Of a DNA stretch of 64,000 bases, positions 23,531-36,700 are shown piece after piece (positions within the stretch are counted from its first letter, which is position 1; every line of letters begins with the position of its first letter). Under the pieces are notes generated by a model, which saw nothing but the letters and a program-made list of their open reading frames with translations, had not been told where the DNA came from and ran no database searches. The translations under genes and the position numbers were made by a program. This DNA comes from Ailanthus altissimus (lineage: Eukaryota > Streptophyta > Magnoliopsida > Sapindales > Simaroubaceae), in assembly GCA_946807835.1 (NCBI GenBank), contig OX327686.1:16554001-16618000 (forward strand). Direction: 5' to 3'.

Positions 23531-24156
23531 GTGAGTGTAGATATAGAGAAAATCTCAGTTCGACGATTTTGAAATATATGTATATTTTGTGGATCTAGTC
23601 TTGGAAAAAATAAAGTGTTTGTAGAGGTAACAAATAATTTAGGAAAAGTATTAGTTGCAAGAATAATTCATTTGATATATGGGGGAAGGGTAGCCTTGGG
23701 TTAATTAGGTGTGTCAATAGCTGCATATTTAGGAGGAAGTCAAGTTTTAGGTATTATTACTAGAGCTTTAGTTGTAGGAAACCTGACTAGAAAAATAATA
23801 GGGGAAGAATTACGAGTCTCATCCATGCATGAACGTATAGCTAGAATGTTTTACTATACAAATGCTTTTATTACTTTACCAGGTGGTTTTGGTACCTTGG
23901 AAGAAATTTTTCAAATTACTTCTTGGACCTAGTTGAATATACACTAGAAACCCATAGGTTTGTTGAATGTCAATAATTTTTTTTGATTGCTTACTCAAAT
24001 TTCTTTATCAAACTGTGGAATAAATTTTTTTCACATTTGGCATGATGGATTTTTGTTTTTGTTACAAATACGGATGAATTGATTGACAAATTACAAACAA
24101 TTACCTACGAACCTGACTTGACAACAACTTAGATAGATTGGTCAATGGGCTATTAA
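23531..24156 (+). pseudogene. LOG: LONELY GUY (cytokinin phosphoribohydrolase) intronless pseudogene
   Basis: LOG enzymes release active cytokinin base from the riboside 5'-monophosphate. The frame reads NICIFCGSSLGKNKVFVEVT, NNLGKVLVARIIHLIYGG, a stop (23702-23704), then GVSIAAYLGGSQVLGII, ELRVSSMHERIARMFYYTNA and FITLPGGFGTLEEIFQITSW. After that come stops, KPIGLLNVNNFF, a shifted segment, and TNTDELIDKLQ to IDW. The LOG signature PGGxGTxEE and the SSMHER motif are intact. At least five stops and two frame changes kill it, and the start codon is probably GTG at 23531. Plant LOG genes contain introns, yet this spans nearly the whole ~200-residue protein without one, so it probably arose from a spliced transcript. 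It sits in the 3' part of the Athila-like element on the same strand. Confidence 0.88.
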
Positions 24157-24999
24157 CAAGTAAAAATTGGATTTGACACTTCATTTGTATATTTTTCTTG
24201 TTTTTTTTTATGTTTATTAGCATCATCATTTTAGTTTATATTTTCTTAAGTGTCTCTCAGGTTTGTTTCTTTTAAATAACTGATGTTTTAGGTAATGTCT
24301 CCTATACTTTACCTCTTTCTATTTAAACATTGAGGACAATATTTAAATCTGGTTTGGGGGGAGGATAATAGACATAAGGTGTATTTTGTATTCTAAAAAA
24401 AATTTTAAAAAAAAAGATGATGGGGTTCGATATACCTATCTGATTAAAATGGCAAAGTAAAGAGTTCATTTTTGAACTCTTGAGACGTATTTTAGGTCAA
24501 TTAGATTAAGAATGGCAAAATAAGAAGTTTTTTTTTTAATCTAAATTTTAAAATACATTTTAACTAACTTGTTGTTATTTTATTTTATATTTCATGCATG
24601 GATGTTTATTGCATGTATTGTTTATAATTCTTGTGTAAAGGAATTTGCTATTCTATCTAGGTATGATTTCAAAATTATTTGGTTTGAATCACTTTTTCTA
24701 TTTACGTTATTAAAGAATGACTTCCAAAATATTTTTGAGTACAATGCTAAGCCTTGTGGTAAGGTAGATGATTCAACATATATAGCAAAGAGAATTTCCA
24801 TGTTTAAGTATATATTTTTCTAATCTTACATATCTTTTGTGAGTGAGTGGAGATGTTAAAAAAATAGCTTACGAACTTTCATTGATCTTTTGAATTAGTA
24901 AATTTTTGTTTAGAATGATATTGTTCAAATTAAGAAATAAGCTGGTTGCATAGATTTAGGACGATTTAAAGTGAATTTTAAAATTATGTATAATATATT

Positions 25000-27175
25000 T
25001 GTTATAATTTGTGCTTACGTGCCATCCTTTTATGTATAAATATTTGTTTAATATTTATACTAGTATTGTTATTTCATTAAATTGCTAATTATATTTTATA
25101 TATGGTAAGATGCTTATAATGCTTTAGACATTGTATGATTTGAAAGAGTTCAAATCTAGTCTAAACGAGTTTAGATCAGTGCTAAGAATTAGAAACGTTG
25201 AGAGTTATAAATGCTAAGAGTTAGCACTAATAAGAGTTATCAGGTTATAAGAGTTAGCGATATCTAAAGAGTTAGAGTTTTGTCTGAAATGGGACAAGAA
25301 CCTGAGAATATATTAGTAATGACATAGTTGCAAATTGTGATAGGAAAATTTCATTATGAAAACATGTTCTCAAATAATATGTTCCTGATCTATCTTCACT
25401 GATGTAGGTCTGTCAGTGAAAACCTTGTAATATATATATATATATCAGTGTATGTCTATATCTGGAAGGTCCAAATGGTTAATCTTAGCAAACCATGAGT
25501 TTAGTGGAAGCTCGTACAGAGATACAAGTATTCAGTAAGGACTGAGTACTGAACAGACTCACTAAGACCTTCAATAGACATTCTATAAAGTCATCAATAG
25601 AGGGTATTTCGAGTTGAGTAGTATTCATGGTCCTTTGGCCTGAGTGCCATGGTGGACTTGTGTGTGATCCACCATACTTTGGTTCCACATATGTTAGAAA
25701 CCTTTCATGGTCTGACCATTAGGTATCGGTGGGTATGGTTTAATGCTTATGGAGTCCGGTGTGTATAGATATGAGATCCATCAGCTCATTTGGTGAGTAA
25801 TATATCCTAATGCTTTAAGATTATATTTCATAAAATCTTATGGCTATAAGTAGTAATTCTCGGGAGAAGAGTTTAACCCTAGGGATAAATAATATCACAA
25901 AAGTGTTTACGAATATTATTTATTGAAATACAATTTTAGAGATAAGCTTATGATCGGGCATATGAAAATTTAACAGTGTTGATCTACATCTCCGTTCTAC
26001 CCGGATATAAATGATAGAGGGATTATATGGATATGTTATAACCTCAACTTGTATAGTCTAACGCGTTGCTTTGTAATATTCGTAATGTGTGTGTGGGGCT
26101 TTGTTCATGGATGTATGGAGGAGTTCTATATGATAATTCGAGCGTAGACCTAAAGAGTCTCACAATATGAAGTGTACTCGTTATGCACTAGGGAAGCTTT
26201 ATGGATTGAACAGTTCCATCCTAAAAATTTTAGCAAATCGAAAATATATTTCAGGGTTCCTTGGGTTGTGCACTTGTCTAGACTTAAAAGTTAAGTACAT
26301 CACTTAATTAGTTGACAAGAGTTGTTAACTAATTAGATGTTAATAAGTGGCACAATTTTGTTCCATAAATTGTTTCACCATGAATTCACTCATTAACCAT
26401 GTTAGTAAAATTAAATAAGGTAAAAATTAATTATTTAAATAGTTTTGAATAGTTGAATAAATATTATTTAAATAAATAAAATATAAATTTGATTTATTTA
26501 TTATTTTATTGTTAAATGGTAGACATACCCAATTTTAAAAAAAATAAATTAAATGGTGGAGCACCATTTGTAGAAATTAATGGTCAATTTTTATTAGACC
26601 ATTAAAAATAGCCACAAAAAATAATTTTTGGTAGTTGGCCACTTAACGTAATTTTAGTGGAGTACTTGTGAAGTACTTAGAGTACCAAAAATGATTGGAA
26701 TTGATTTTGATTAACAAGGGCGAAGCAAAAAAAACAATGTGGGTGCAGAGAGGATTAGAAAGAGAGTTTTGATTTTGAGAGTTTTTTTCTTTAAACAAAG
26801 GGTTATGAGAAAAATTAGAGAGAAAAAAAATTAATTCTTCTTATTTTTCTTTTAAGAAACAAAACTTTGTTGCTGAAAATTCAGTTGTTGTTATTCTAGC
26901 TTCACAATCCTATCGAATTATTGTGAACTAGAATTGTACAATAATTCACTTCAAGGTGAGCTCAAGGTTGAAATTAGGAAGAATCCAAAATTGAAATGTT
27001 CACCCAAGTTCTTCAAAGGTACATTTTCTGTAATCTTATGTTATTAATGATGTAAGTTAATGTATATATGTTGATTACATGCTTAATTTCACTACAAAAT
27101 CGTGTATATAATACATGTATTTATTTTTTTTAACATATATATAATCATATGCATATACCCTAAAACACGTTAACA
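25000..27175 (+). mobile_element. Solo LTR, family A, copy 1 (nested in the Athila-like element)
   Basis: 2176-bp unit starting TGTTATAATTTGTGCTTACG and ending CACGTTAACA. It is flanked by the perfect 5-bp direct repeat ATATT (24995-24999 and 27176-27180). TGTTA...TAACA ends, no coding domain and a clean TSD indicate a solo LTR left by recombination. Relatives in the window are at 29604 and 42332; all share a GACCTTTCATGGTCTGACC-like block and a GTGTACTCGTT block. Confidence 0.87.
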
Positions 27176-27820
27176 ATATTTTGGAGAGAAACTGTTTATT
27201 ATATTATTTTGTAATGCTTCCTTGTATTCTTAAAAAATACCCCAAAAAAATGATGAAAAGCAAAACAAAAAATACAAAAAAATTTTTAAAAAAAGAATCA
27301 ATTCAATTTAATAAAGTCTTTATTCAATTTTAGAAGAAAAATATTTTGTAAGGCAGTTTCTCACTAAGATATATTTGTATTATTCTCACAAGACAATTGA
27401 AGTCTTAAAACTGGTGCGTGTCAAGAATGATTGATTTCTAAATGATTGAATTTTTTATCTTTGGATCAATGTTAGTTTGTATGTTTGTCCTTAAAATTAG
27501 TTTTTTCTTGAATGCTTAACTGTTTTTCAACTTCATGAGAAAAATCTTAACCTTTTAAATAGTCATACACCTGTGAGGATATGGAGTTGAGGCTTTTACT
27601 TGGAGAAATTTTCAATGTTATATGTGTTGTGATTTATGGTAAGAATGTTACAACTTAGTTCACACACACACATACACACAATTTTAAAAGTTATGATTGA
27701 AAAAACCTTAATAGCAATAGTGATCTTGAACTGGTTTTTTGTTTGAAATGCTTAGATAATTTTGCATATTTTATTTACACTTAAATTGTTAGGGACTAGC
27801 AATAAGCTAGCCGAGGGCTG

Positions 27821-29432
27821 TGATGAACACATTAAAATGTATAAATATTAAGAGATTCAGTCACTATTTAACATTTAGAATGGCACTAATTTTAACATTT
27901 TTGTAATTTTAAACTTGAAATAAAGTGTTGTTATTAAATTATGATTAATTAATACTATTTTCATAGGTTTAGAAAAATAGACATAACTCTCAATGTAGAA
28001 ATTGAAATGAAAAAATTCTTGAATCTGGAACTACATAACTCAATCTCAAAACCTTTAAGAACAGTCAAAAATTTAAATCCAACATTTAATGGGCCAAAAT
28101 TAGGATGCAATAGAACTATATTACAACTTCCTCTTATCTTGACCCATCTCTTATATTTGGACCGTATTTTACAAAATACGTATCCAATCAGTATAATACT
28201 TGAAGCTAGGAAATTCTGAGTCAATTATCTATAACTCTCTATTGACACCAAAGTCCAGTGTAGTCGTTATCATAGTCCCAATTGGGTTGAAAATTGATAA
28301 ATGAGTTGTTGGCTGAAATTTGATGTGGCTTTGGTATTTTGATTGTATCTCATAGGATACTAATCCAAATTGTATGAACCTGGTGGCTACAAAAAAAGAG
28401 ACAAAATGATACAACTTTCATGTTAACCACAAAGGCTACATCGATCATCTCTATTATAAAAAAGGTGTTGTAAATAGGTATTGGTGGCCGAAAATGGTGT
28501 TAATTGAAGCCACACTAAACATGTTCCCATTCATTGCTTTTATAAGGACACATTTAGGAGGCTAATAGACATTTTTTATGTCTTACAATTCTCTCAGATA
28601 CTTTTCTTTAATATTCAAAAGAATGAATTATAAGCTAGGCTAAGTTCTTAGCAAGGCCAGAGATGAACTTTTATATGTAATAAATCTATTTCTAGACTTT
28701 GATTCTTTGCTAAGAGCTACAATGTTGTACGTTTATTGTGTCTAAACTCTTATCTATTACTTTTCTATAATCCAGATGTTATAATTCTCATGTTTCATAT
28801 ATTTTTCAGTTATCATTTCTTTATGTGATTCTTGTCGAATTATAATTATTACTGGTTACATCATTTTATAAGTTAATCTTTTACTGCAATATTGTCAAAA
28901 TGATATGTTGTCGATCTTAGATAACTTGTATCGATAAACATAGTTTGTGATATTGTTTATAAAGAGTTTAGTCATGTTAAATACATTTCTTATTAAATGT
29001 GTCATATTATACATATTTTTTGATTGACTGTTTAGGATGTAAAACTTTCAATTGAGTTATAAATATTGAATCAAAGTATAGAATAGATTTATAAAACATA
29101 TTAGTGATTCTCGAAGCCTTACTCACATCATTATTTTACCTTCTCTATATCAATCTCATATTCAATCTTCTTATTCGTTACTATCTTAATGTTTTATTTT
29201 TTTTATTTTTTGAAGGGGATTACAACATATTTCATTTTTCACACCACCTGAGAGGGAGAGAGGGTTCGAACCCAGGTGGGGATGTGAGTCTTGGAGGAGC
29301 TCAGCCAACTAGGCTGAGCCCTCATGCTCTTTTAATGTTTTATTTTGCTAACCTATTTTTTCGAAAGCTTCCTCGTAGAATAGACACTTCAATTTATACT
29401 GAGATAACCGCATTATATTTTGAGCGTAAACA
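27821..29432 (+). repeat. 3' LTR of the Athila-like element
   Basis: 1612 bp, starting TGATGAACACATTAAAATG and ending GAGCGTAAACA, followed by the target copy CATTC. Its longer length than the 5' LTR reflects a small insertion near 29200-29330 of GC-richer sequence that the 5' LTR lacks. Confidence 0.8.
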
Positions 29433-29603
29433 CATTCATAAAAGTAAAAATAGTTTGCTATATTATTTAATTACTAATTAATTATTTAAACAATTAAATA
29501 TATTAATAATTAATAGTTAAATAAACTAAATATATTAATTACTATATTTTATATAAAAAATTATATCAATTTAAAATAACAATACTTTAATTAATATTAT
29601 TAA

Positions 29604-32600
29604 TGTTAGCATTTGTACTCACGTGCCATCTCATTATTGTATGAATGTTTTATTTTAAAAATATTTATCCAATTCATTATTTGTTAAATCGTTAATTACA
29701 ATTATTAAATGGTTCAATGATTGTGACATTACAGATATTATATAATCTGAAGGTGTTCAGATTTGGTCTAAAGAAGTTTAGATCAATGCCACGAGTTAAC
29801 ATCACTGAAAACTATAAATGCTAAAGAGTTAGCATATTATATTAATTAGTGAAGCTTAGGAGTTAGAATCTTGCTTGTGATAGTACAAAAATTCGAGAAT
29901 ACATTAGTAATAACATAGTTGCAATAGGTGCTAAGAAATGTTATTATGTAAGTCCATTCTCAAATTATATGTTCCTGGTCTTAATTCACTAATGCATGTT
30001 TGACGGTGGAATCTTTTTACATAGACCAGTGTATACTATACCTAGATGGTCTAGATGGTTGTTCTTAGCTGACCATGGGCTTACTGAAAGTTCGTATAGC
30101 ATACAAGTGTTCAGTAAGGACTGAATACTAAACAGACTCAATGAGGATCCCAATAGATATCCCATGAAGCTGTCAATGAAAGGTCCTCTCAAGTTGAGTA
30201 ATATACGTGGTTCATTGACCTAGGTACCACGGTGGGCTTGAAAGTGATCCATTATACTTTGGTTCCATGCATTTCACAGACCTTTCATGGTGTGACCATT
30301 GGGTGTCGCTAGGTATAGTCCGATGCTTATGAAGTCCGGTGTGTACAGATATAGAATCTGTCAGTTCACATGAATGAGTTATATATCTAGATGCTCAGAG
30401 ATTGTATCTTAGAGAGTCTTATGGCCATAAGCAATAAACCCAAGAAAGAGTTTCCTACGGGGTTAAACAATATTATAAAAGTGTTTGCATAAATTGTTTA
30501 TTAAGATATGTGTCTGGAGATAAGTTCATGGATGAGCACATTGAGATTTGAAGGTAGTGATCTATATCCCTGCTCTTCCAGGATATGATTGGCTGAAGGA
30601 TTATACGTATACGCTATGACCTCAACTTGTATGGATTTGTAAAATCTGTGACCTGTGCGTGGGGCATCGATCTCGGACTCACAGAATTGTTCTGTTTGAC
30701 AAATCGAGAGTGGACCTAGAGAGTCCCGCAATATAAAGTGTACTCGTTGTGCACTGGGGCAGCATACCGGATTGAATAGTTCGATCCAAAAAATTCTAGC
30801 GGACTGAACATTTACTTCGGTTTTCCTCTGGTCGTGCACATGTCAAGACTTAAGAGTTAAGTACATCAATTAGTTAACAATTAGTTGTTGACCAATGGGA
30901 TGTTAACATATGGCACAGTGGGCCAATTATTGTTTGATTTAGAAATTACCAAAATGACCTTATTTTGTTGGACAAATAATATTATTATTTTATTCATTAA
31001 AATGTTTATTGAATAAAATAATAATAATAATAATATATGATATTATTATTTAAATTACAATCAAACAATTAATTTTTTTATTTAAATTGGCATCTGTTTC
31101 TACCATGATTTAACATGATTAAATTATTTATTTAATATTTATTAAATAAAATGATAAGTATAAATGGGTGGCATTTGTTAATGGTAGGTCTTAATATGTT
31201 TCTTAATAATCAAAAAGTATTTTCTCATTTGGCCTAGATTAAGGCTAAGTTCATTTAAATGAGTTTTCATTTGGTTTATTGTAAATAATAGTAAACAAAA
31301 ACTAATGGCAAACATAATGGATGCCGTTAGATGAGAAAATTAAAGATAATAATAAACAAAACACTAATGGAAAACATAATTGATGCCATTAGGTGAGAAA
31401 ATGAAAGAAAATAATAAACAAATAAAAGAGCAATTAGTTGCTCAATTAATTATCAAAAAGGCTGACTTTTTATTGGTTTGAGGCATAGGTTATTTGCAGA
31501 TTGTGTGCTGGGACGCTAGTGGCTCTAAGGTGTCACCCAACTAGTGGACCAAAGAGTTGGTGGGTTCCACACATTTTTACAAAAGGCCGGCCTTTTTATA
31601 AGAGTGTGTGGAGCCCACCCAACACCTTGGGTCCACCAGGGTATCAAATGGTGCACCACTCAGATCTACTGCTGGTAACTTATGCCCCAAAGCAATGTCA
31701 AACTTGGGATCTCATCCCTTATAGGCCTTTAAAGTTCAATAGTTGTACCCATCGGGCTGGCTAGCAATATGATGTGTACTCATTGTACACTAGGACAACG
31801 TATCTGATTGAATAGTTCGATCTAGAAAATTCCAGCAAATCAAAAATTTACTTCAGTCTCCCTCCGGTTGTGCATGTGTCAAAGCTTAAGAGTTAAGTAT
31901 ATCAATTAGTTAATAATTAGTTGTTGACCAATAGGATGTTGACACATGGCACATTGTGGATCAATTATGTTTGACTTAGAAATTACCAAAATACTCTTAT
32001 TTGTTGGACAAATAATATTATTATATTATTCATTAAAATGTTTATTGAATAAAATAATAATAATAAATGATATTATTATTTAATTGAAGTCAAACAATTT
32101 ATTTTTTATTTAAATTAGCATGTGTTTCTATCATAATTTAATAAGATTAAATCATTTATTTACTATTGATTAAATGTTATAATAAAAGTAAATTGGTGGC
32201 ACTTGTAAATAGTGGGCCTTAAATGTCACTTGCAAATGAAAAAGAGTTTTTCATTTTGGCCAAGAATTTGGCTAGGTTCATCCAAGTCATTTTCTATTTT
32301 ATTTTATTTTCATTTGTTTATTGTAAACAATGATAAACAAAGTACTAATGATAAACATTGACTATTATAATAGATGCCATTATGTGAGATAATGGAAGAA
32401 AAATAATAAATAATTATTACAAATAGCAAACATTGACCATAATAATGGGTGCCATTAAGTGAAAAAAATGAAAAGAAAATAATAAACAAATAAAAGAGTA
32501 ATATGTTGCTAAATATTGTAAGGTGAAAATTGGCCAAGGCATTAGTGGGAATTGTAAAGAGAATTTGAAAGGCTAAGTGTTACGAAAGTTCTCTCAAGTG

Positions 32601-32986
32601 TTGAGAGCAAAAACACATTCTCTTCATTTTCTTTTCTATTTTGGTCACCCATACTACAAGATGGAAACAAAAGAGTTGAATTTTTTACTGAAAAAGTTGC
32701 TATTCTAGCTTCCCCAACCCCACCGTGTTGAGGAGCTAAAATTGTGAATGAGTTGCTTCAAGGCGGGTACTCTGGTTCGACCAAATACCAAAGGCTTGAC
32801 AAGGTAATATTTCTCAATCTTGATGTATTTTACATTTATAAGATAACATGTAAAAGTTTATTTGTGTTTATCATTAAGTAACTTATATTCCGCTCATGTA
32901 CTGTGTATATATGTATGTGATACATATGCTATATTTGAATAATAGACACAAACCCACATGTTGCACCCTAGGTTTAAAATCACTCA
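29604..32986 (+). mobile_element. LTR unit, family A, copy 2, with internal tandem duplication
   Basis: It starts TGTTAGCATTTGTACTCACG and ends near ACTCA. The flanks are ATTAA (29599-29603) and GTTAA (32987-32991), a four-of-five TSD. It is longer than its relatives (about 3.4 kb) because the segment at about 30738-31440 recurs at about 31770-32520. The two copies are separated by a GC-richer piece (31450-31765) containing a GGCCGGCC palindrome. It lies in the MULE right arm. Confidence 0.65.
30738..32520 (+). repeat. Tandem duplication of about 1 kb inside the family A LTR
   Basis: Both copies run through a TGTACTC(G/A)TTG block, a TTAAGAGTTAAGTA block, a CCAATAGGATGTTGACA-type block and an ATAATAATAAT tract. 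The copies have diverged by point changes and small indels. Within them a shorter repeat of TAATGGCAAACAT type (31300-31420 and 32330-32500) recurs twice each. Confidence 0.7.
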
Positions 32987-33297
32987 GTTAAATATATGAA
33001 TTCATTAATTTCATTAAAAGCTAAAATTAATTTAATTTCAAATCAATATAAATTTAATAAAAAAAAATTAGGTCGCACCACGTGGTAGCGTTAGGGCATG
33101 TGACATGGCGCTACCAAAGTTATGCTAAGTATGAGTGTTGGCACGCGCGCTTGGCATGTCCCCCATTTCTTTTTGCTACTAAAACAATGTTTTCACCGAA
33201 TTTTCTCTTTCCCCACTCATTTTTTCATCTATTTTTTAAATAAAATTTACTCATTTTTCACTAAATCTACTCAATTTTCACAAATTTATGTACGTGA

Positions 33298-33326
33298 ACG
33301 AGAGAGAGAGAGAAAGAGAGAGAGGG
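33298..33326 (+). repeat. GA-rich microsatellite in the MULE terminal arm
   Basis: AGAGAGAGAG run interrupted once by AAAG. The left arm has the matching CT-rich tract at about 6735-6752 in inverted orientation. Confidence 0.8.
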
Positions 33327-33761
33327 GAGAAAATAAAAGATATTTGGGGTTGGAGGCAAAACTATTCAAGTTTGACTTTTTTTATTACAAAAAGATTAGA
33401 AATTTGATGTGTGGCTAAAAAATAATACCTTATAAAATTAATGACTATTTAAAAAAAAATTCTATTATTTATCTCACAATTAAATTATAATATTATGGGT
33501 GAGCACAAGCCGGTTCAATCCAGTTTTGGCCAAAACCGAATCGGCCTAAACCGAATCGGCCTGTAGTTTTTTAATTCTCCTTTAGGGGAGAACCAAAAAA
33601 ATAGAATGTGCTAAAGATAATTGAACCGCACCGAATCATAGTTTGTTTCGATTTTTTCAGTTGATCTCATCCAACTTATGACTCTCAATCTCAAGAAATT
33701 AAACTGAATTCATTTTCTCATCTAGGTTCTCTATTTTTTTTTTATAACAAAATATGATAAG

Positions 33762-36700
33762 TAATGCGATATTTCTATATCTTAAAATTAAGTGCAAGTA
33801 TACACTATCGTATGCAAGTAATAAAGAGACTTAATAAGTCGGATGTCGAATCCACATGGATAATTTCTTCTTTTTAAAAAAGTACTAAAATTATGTCTTT
33901 CTAATAATTATTCAGAAAAATAAAAATCTAAGAATGAATGTAGAAAATATAAAAGCAATAACACAATGAAAATAGAATTAGGTGATAGTAATATAGAGAA
34001 AACCTAGAATTTATACTATTCTTCAATATGATTTCTAATGATTAATCTTCTAATATTTAACTCCCTTAGTCTTTGTTATTGATCAAGACACTAATGTATT
34101 GACAAGCCTCTTCTAAGGTCATGCAAGTATACCTTAATTTGCAAATTACCTATATTCTTATGGTACTTGTAATAAATTAAAATTCATTAAGATTAGGTCT
34201 TTTTGATCATACATGCCAATTAGGTATATTCTTATCCTAAATTGAAACTTGCATATGCAACATTAAATATTACTCTACAATCACGCATCAAATTACCTAG
34301 GTCTAAATATAATGATTCTTCTTCCGAGTTTATCAAAAATATTACCAATTCATTCACCATATATTGGCCAGATATATTGAAGTATTAAGAACAAGTAATT
34401 TGAATAACAATGTAATATCTAATCCCTATTAGCAGTATTGGTGTCTAGATTTCGATATAAAGTAATAAAGACACTGTAGGGTTACTCGATTCTAACACTA
34501 TTAAAAATATTTTCTTTATGGTGTGCGTGAGAGATATTAGACCTAATTTGGTAATTTCACACTCGGTCGGAGCGTCGAACAACCCTAGAATATTTTTGAA
34601 ATTTTTCTCTATTGGCTTGGAAATGAAAATTTTAATTTACTACATGAATTTTCATTTAAGGGTTATGCATGGAACAAGCCTTTGTTGAGAAACACAATCC
34701 ATATATTAGAGAATGGACCAATTAGAGACAATTTCATGAATTGCCAAGTTGAAAGTCTAGTTAGTTCCTTTGATTATTCTAACTAAATAGTTAGAATGGA
34801 ACCAATTAAATCTTTTCATTCTGAAATAATGGCAATTTAAAATTTTGAGTTAGTTTAGGGGAGAATTGGACTTTTGGGAGAGCACTATATAAAGAGGAAG
34901 TGTGTAGAATTTTGGCTAAGTTAAAAACAAAGACATTTAGGGTAAAAAGAGAGGAAATTTGCCAAGGTGAAGGGGGTGCTGCTACAGTAAAACCCAAAGT
35001 GATTTCATGAGTTTTCATGCTTGATCAAGTTAAAATAAAAGCCAAACACAAGTTCCTAAGATCAATTGGAGCTTCCATTAGTGAAAATCCAAGGAAAAGA
35101 GGTAAGAAAAATATTGTTTTGTAGTGATGTATGTGTGAATTTTCAAGATTGCTTCAATTGATGTTCTTGTGTGTATTCTTGATTTAGATTGAGTTGAATT
35201 CAAGTGTGGAGCTTAAAGGAGTCATCAAATTGAAGAAACTAGTAAGGTAAGAATTAGGGTTTTGGGTGACTTTGATGTAAAAACTTCAATTGGTTGTAAT
35301 TAGGGCATTAGAATGAAATTGGCTTGATTTTGATGCTATTGGAACAAGAAATTGAGAAAAGAAATGTGTTAGGTGAGTAGGGAAAAATTCGGCCACTTAG
35401 GGGATTATAGGGTTTGAGTTGTGTTTTGGTTGAATTGTTGTGTATAAATAGTGTCTTATGTAAATTGAATGTATATGGTTGATGAAAAATAAAAAATGAA
35501 GAAAATGGGACATAATTATCCATTTTGGTAAGGTGAAGGGCAATTATATCCAACAGAAGTTATAGGGTGTTAAGCAATTTTCTAGGCGTCGAATGGTGAA
35601 TTAGATAAGATTCAATGGCTTCGTAAATGAAAATTGGAAAGTAGTATCCATCCGGTTTTGTATGCCGATTAGGGCGTTTAGTAGTTAAATAAAATTCTAG
35701 CATTTGAATTAGTTCTAAATGTCATTTATGGCATGTAAGTGAAGAAAATCGAGACCGATAACGGGAGCAGAAATTCGGAGCGAAATTGAGCTCGAAGCAG
35801 TTGTGAGTGAAAAATCTGTCATTATTTATCTTTCGTTTAATATGTTTCTGCATATTGAAATTGTATATTTTATGTTCTTTTAATGGATAAACATGATTTA
35901 TGATTTTGATATATATTCATAGATAGGCATTTATATGTTCGGTTTAAGAAACAGTTTTAAAGCTACTACATTAGTTTCAAAGGCTACTAGTACCCTCAGA
36001 TTATAGTGGTGGTAATGGTTTAAGACCCGGCCGGTATATTCCGTACACATAGGCAGGTATTAGGGGGCGTGTCACGAACTTTGGGTAGTTGGGTTGCCGA
36101 GTCATGTGAGTCGCTCTATGTGTACGGGGTATTGTCTTGCTATATGTATGCGACGTAAGATTCTGCTATATAGCCAGTGAGATGTCTTGACATGTCACAA
36201 TGGGTGTTGCTAGTTAAAACGCCTCATGACCTACTCACGTGTGCGGTGCTAGTTGAGTCACTGCGTGAGTATAAAGCTTTAGGGTTACCATTGGTATAGT
36301 TTAGAAAGAAAATAGCTAAGCGAGGGCTTTAATAGTTTTCGATCTATCGATCGCATATTAGGCATTTATATGTACATGCTAGTTATTATATCTTACAGAT
36401 TTTGGATATTATTTTTTGAAGATGTAAATAAAATCCGCTCGGCAAGATTTCATCAGAATATGAAGTTAGAAACCATTTTACAACTTTATACAAGTTTTAG
36501 AAGCATGATTTATGCATGTCTTTTAGATTTTAAAATCTATGTAGAATTTTATTTTATTTGAAATGTTCAATGCACTCACTGAGCTCCTTTAGCTCACTCA
36601 TTTTGTGTTTTATTTTTTCTAAATTCAATTTTCAAGTGCAGGTATCGATACGCAAGCTGCTGATTCTCCTACGTTGGATTAGTGGACTAAATTTAAAGAT

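Larger units (their letters stand above)
13627..29432 (+). mobile_element. Decayed Athila-like Ty3/gypsy retroelement complex
   Basis: Inserted in the MULE right arm with a near-perfect TSD: CACTC at 13622-13626 and CATTC at 29433-29437. It comprises a fragment of a first LTR (13627 to about 13695), an LTR-like insertion (about 13696-14900), a 3' internal piece (14905-15211), a second LTR (15212-16596), and an internal region with broken gag, protease, RT, RNase H and integrase. Then come the 3' region with a LOG pseudogene and a nested solo LTR, and a third LTR (27821-29432). The gag motif LPTFHGL..ENPYIHV and the 3' motif around GGTTTGGGGGGAGG (24350-24365) are typical of the Athila/Tat branch. 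Many stops make it inactive. Confidence 0.82.
6608..33462. mobile_element. Mutator-like element (MULE) with long inverted termini, expanded by nested insertions
   Basis: The perfect 9-bp direct repeat TATTATTTA lies at 6599-6607 and 33463-33471, which is the TSD length of the Mutator superfamily. Inside it, the first several hundred bases of the left end match the reverse complement of the right end. Examples are the TATAAAATAGCC-like tip, a CTCTCTCTCGTTCA tract, a GC-rich islet, and an AATTTGATTTGAAATTAAAT stretch. The right arm is broken by three insertions. Without them the element is about 6.3 kb. No intact transposase is present, so this is a degenerate, long-TIR MULE. Confidence 0.88.
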
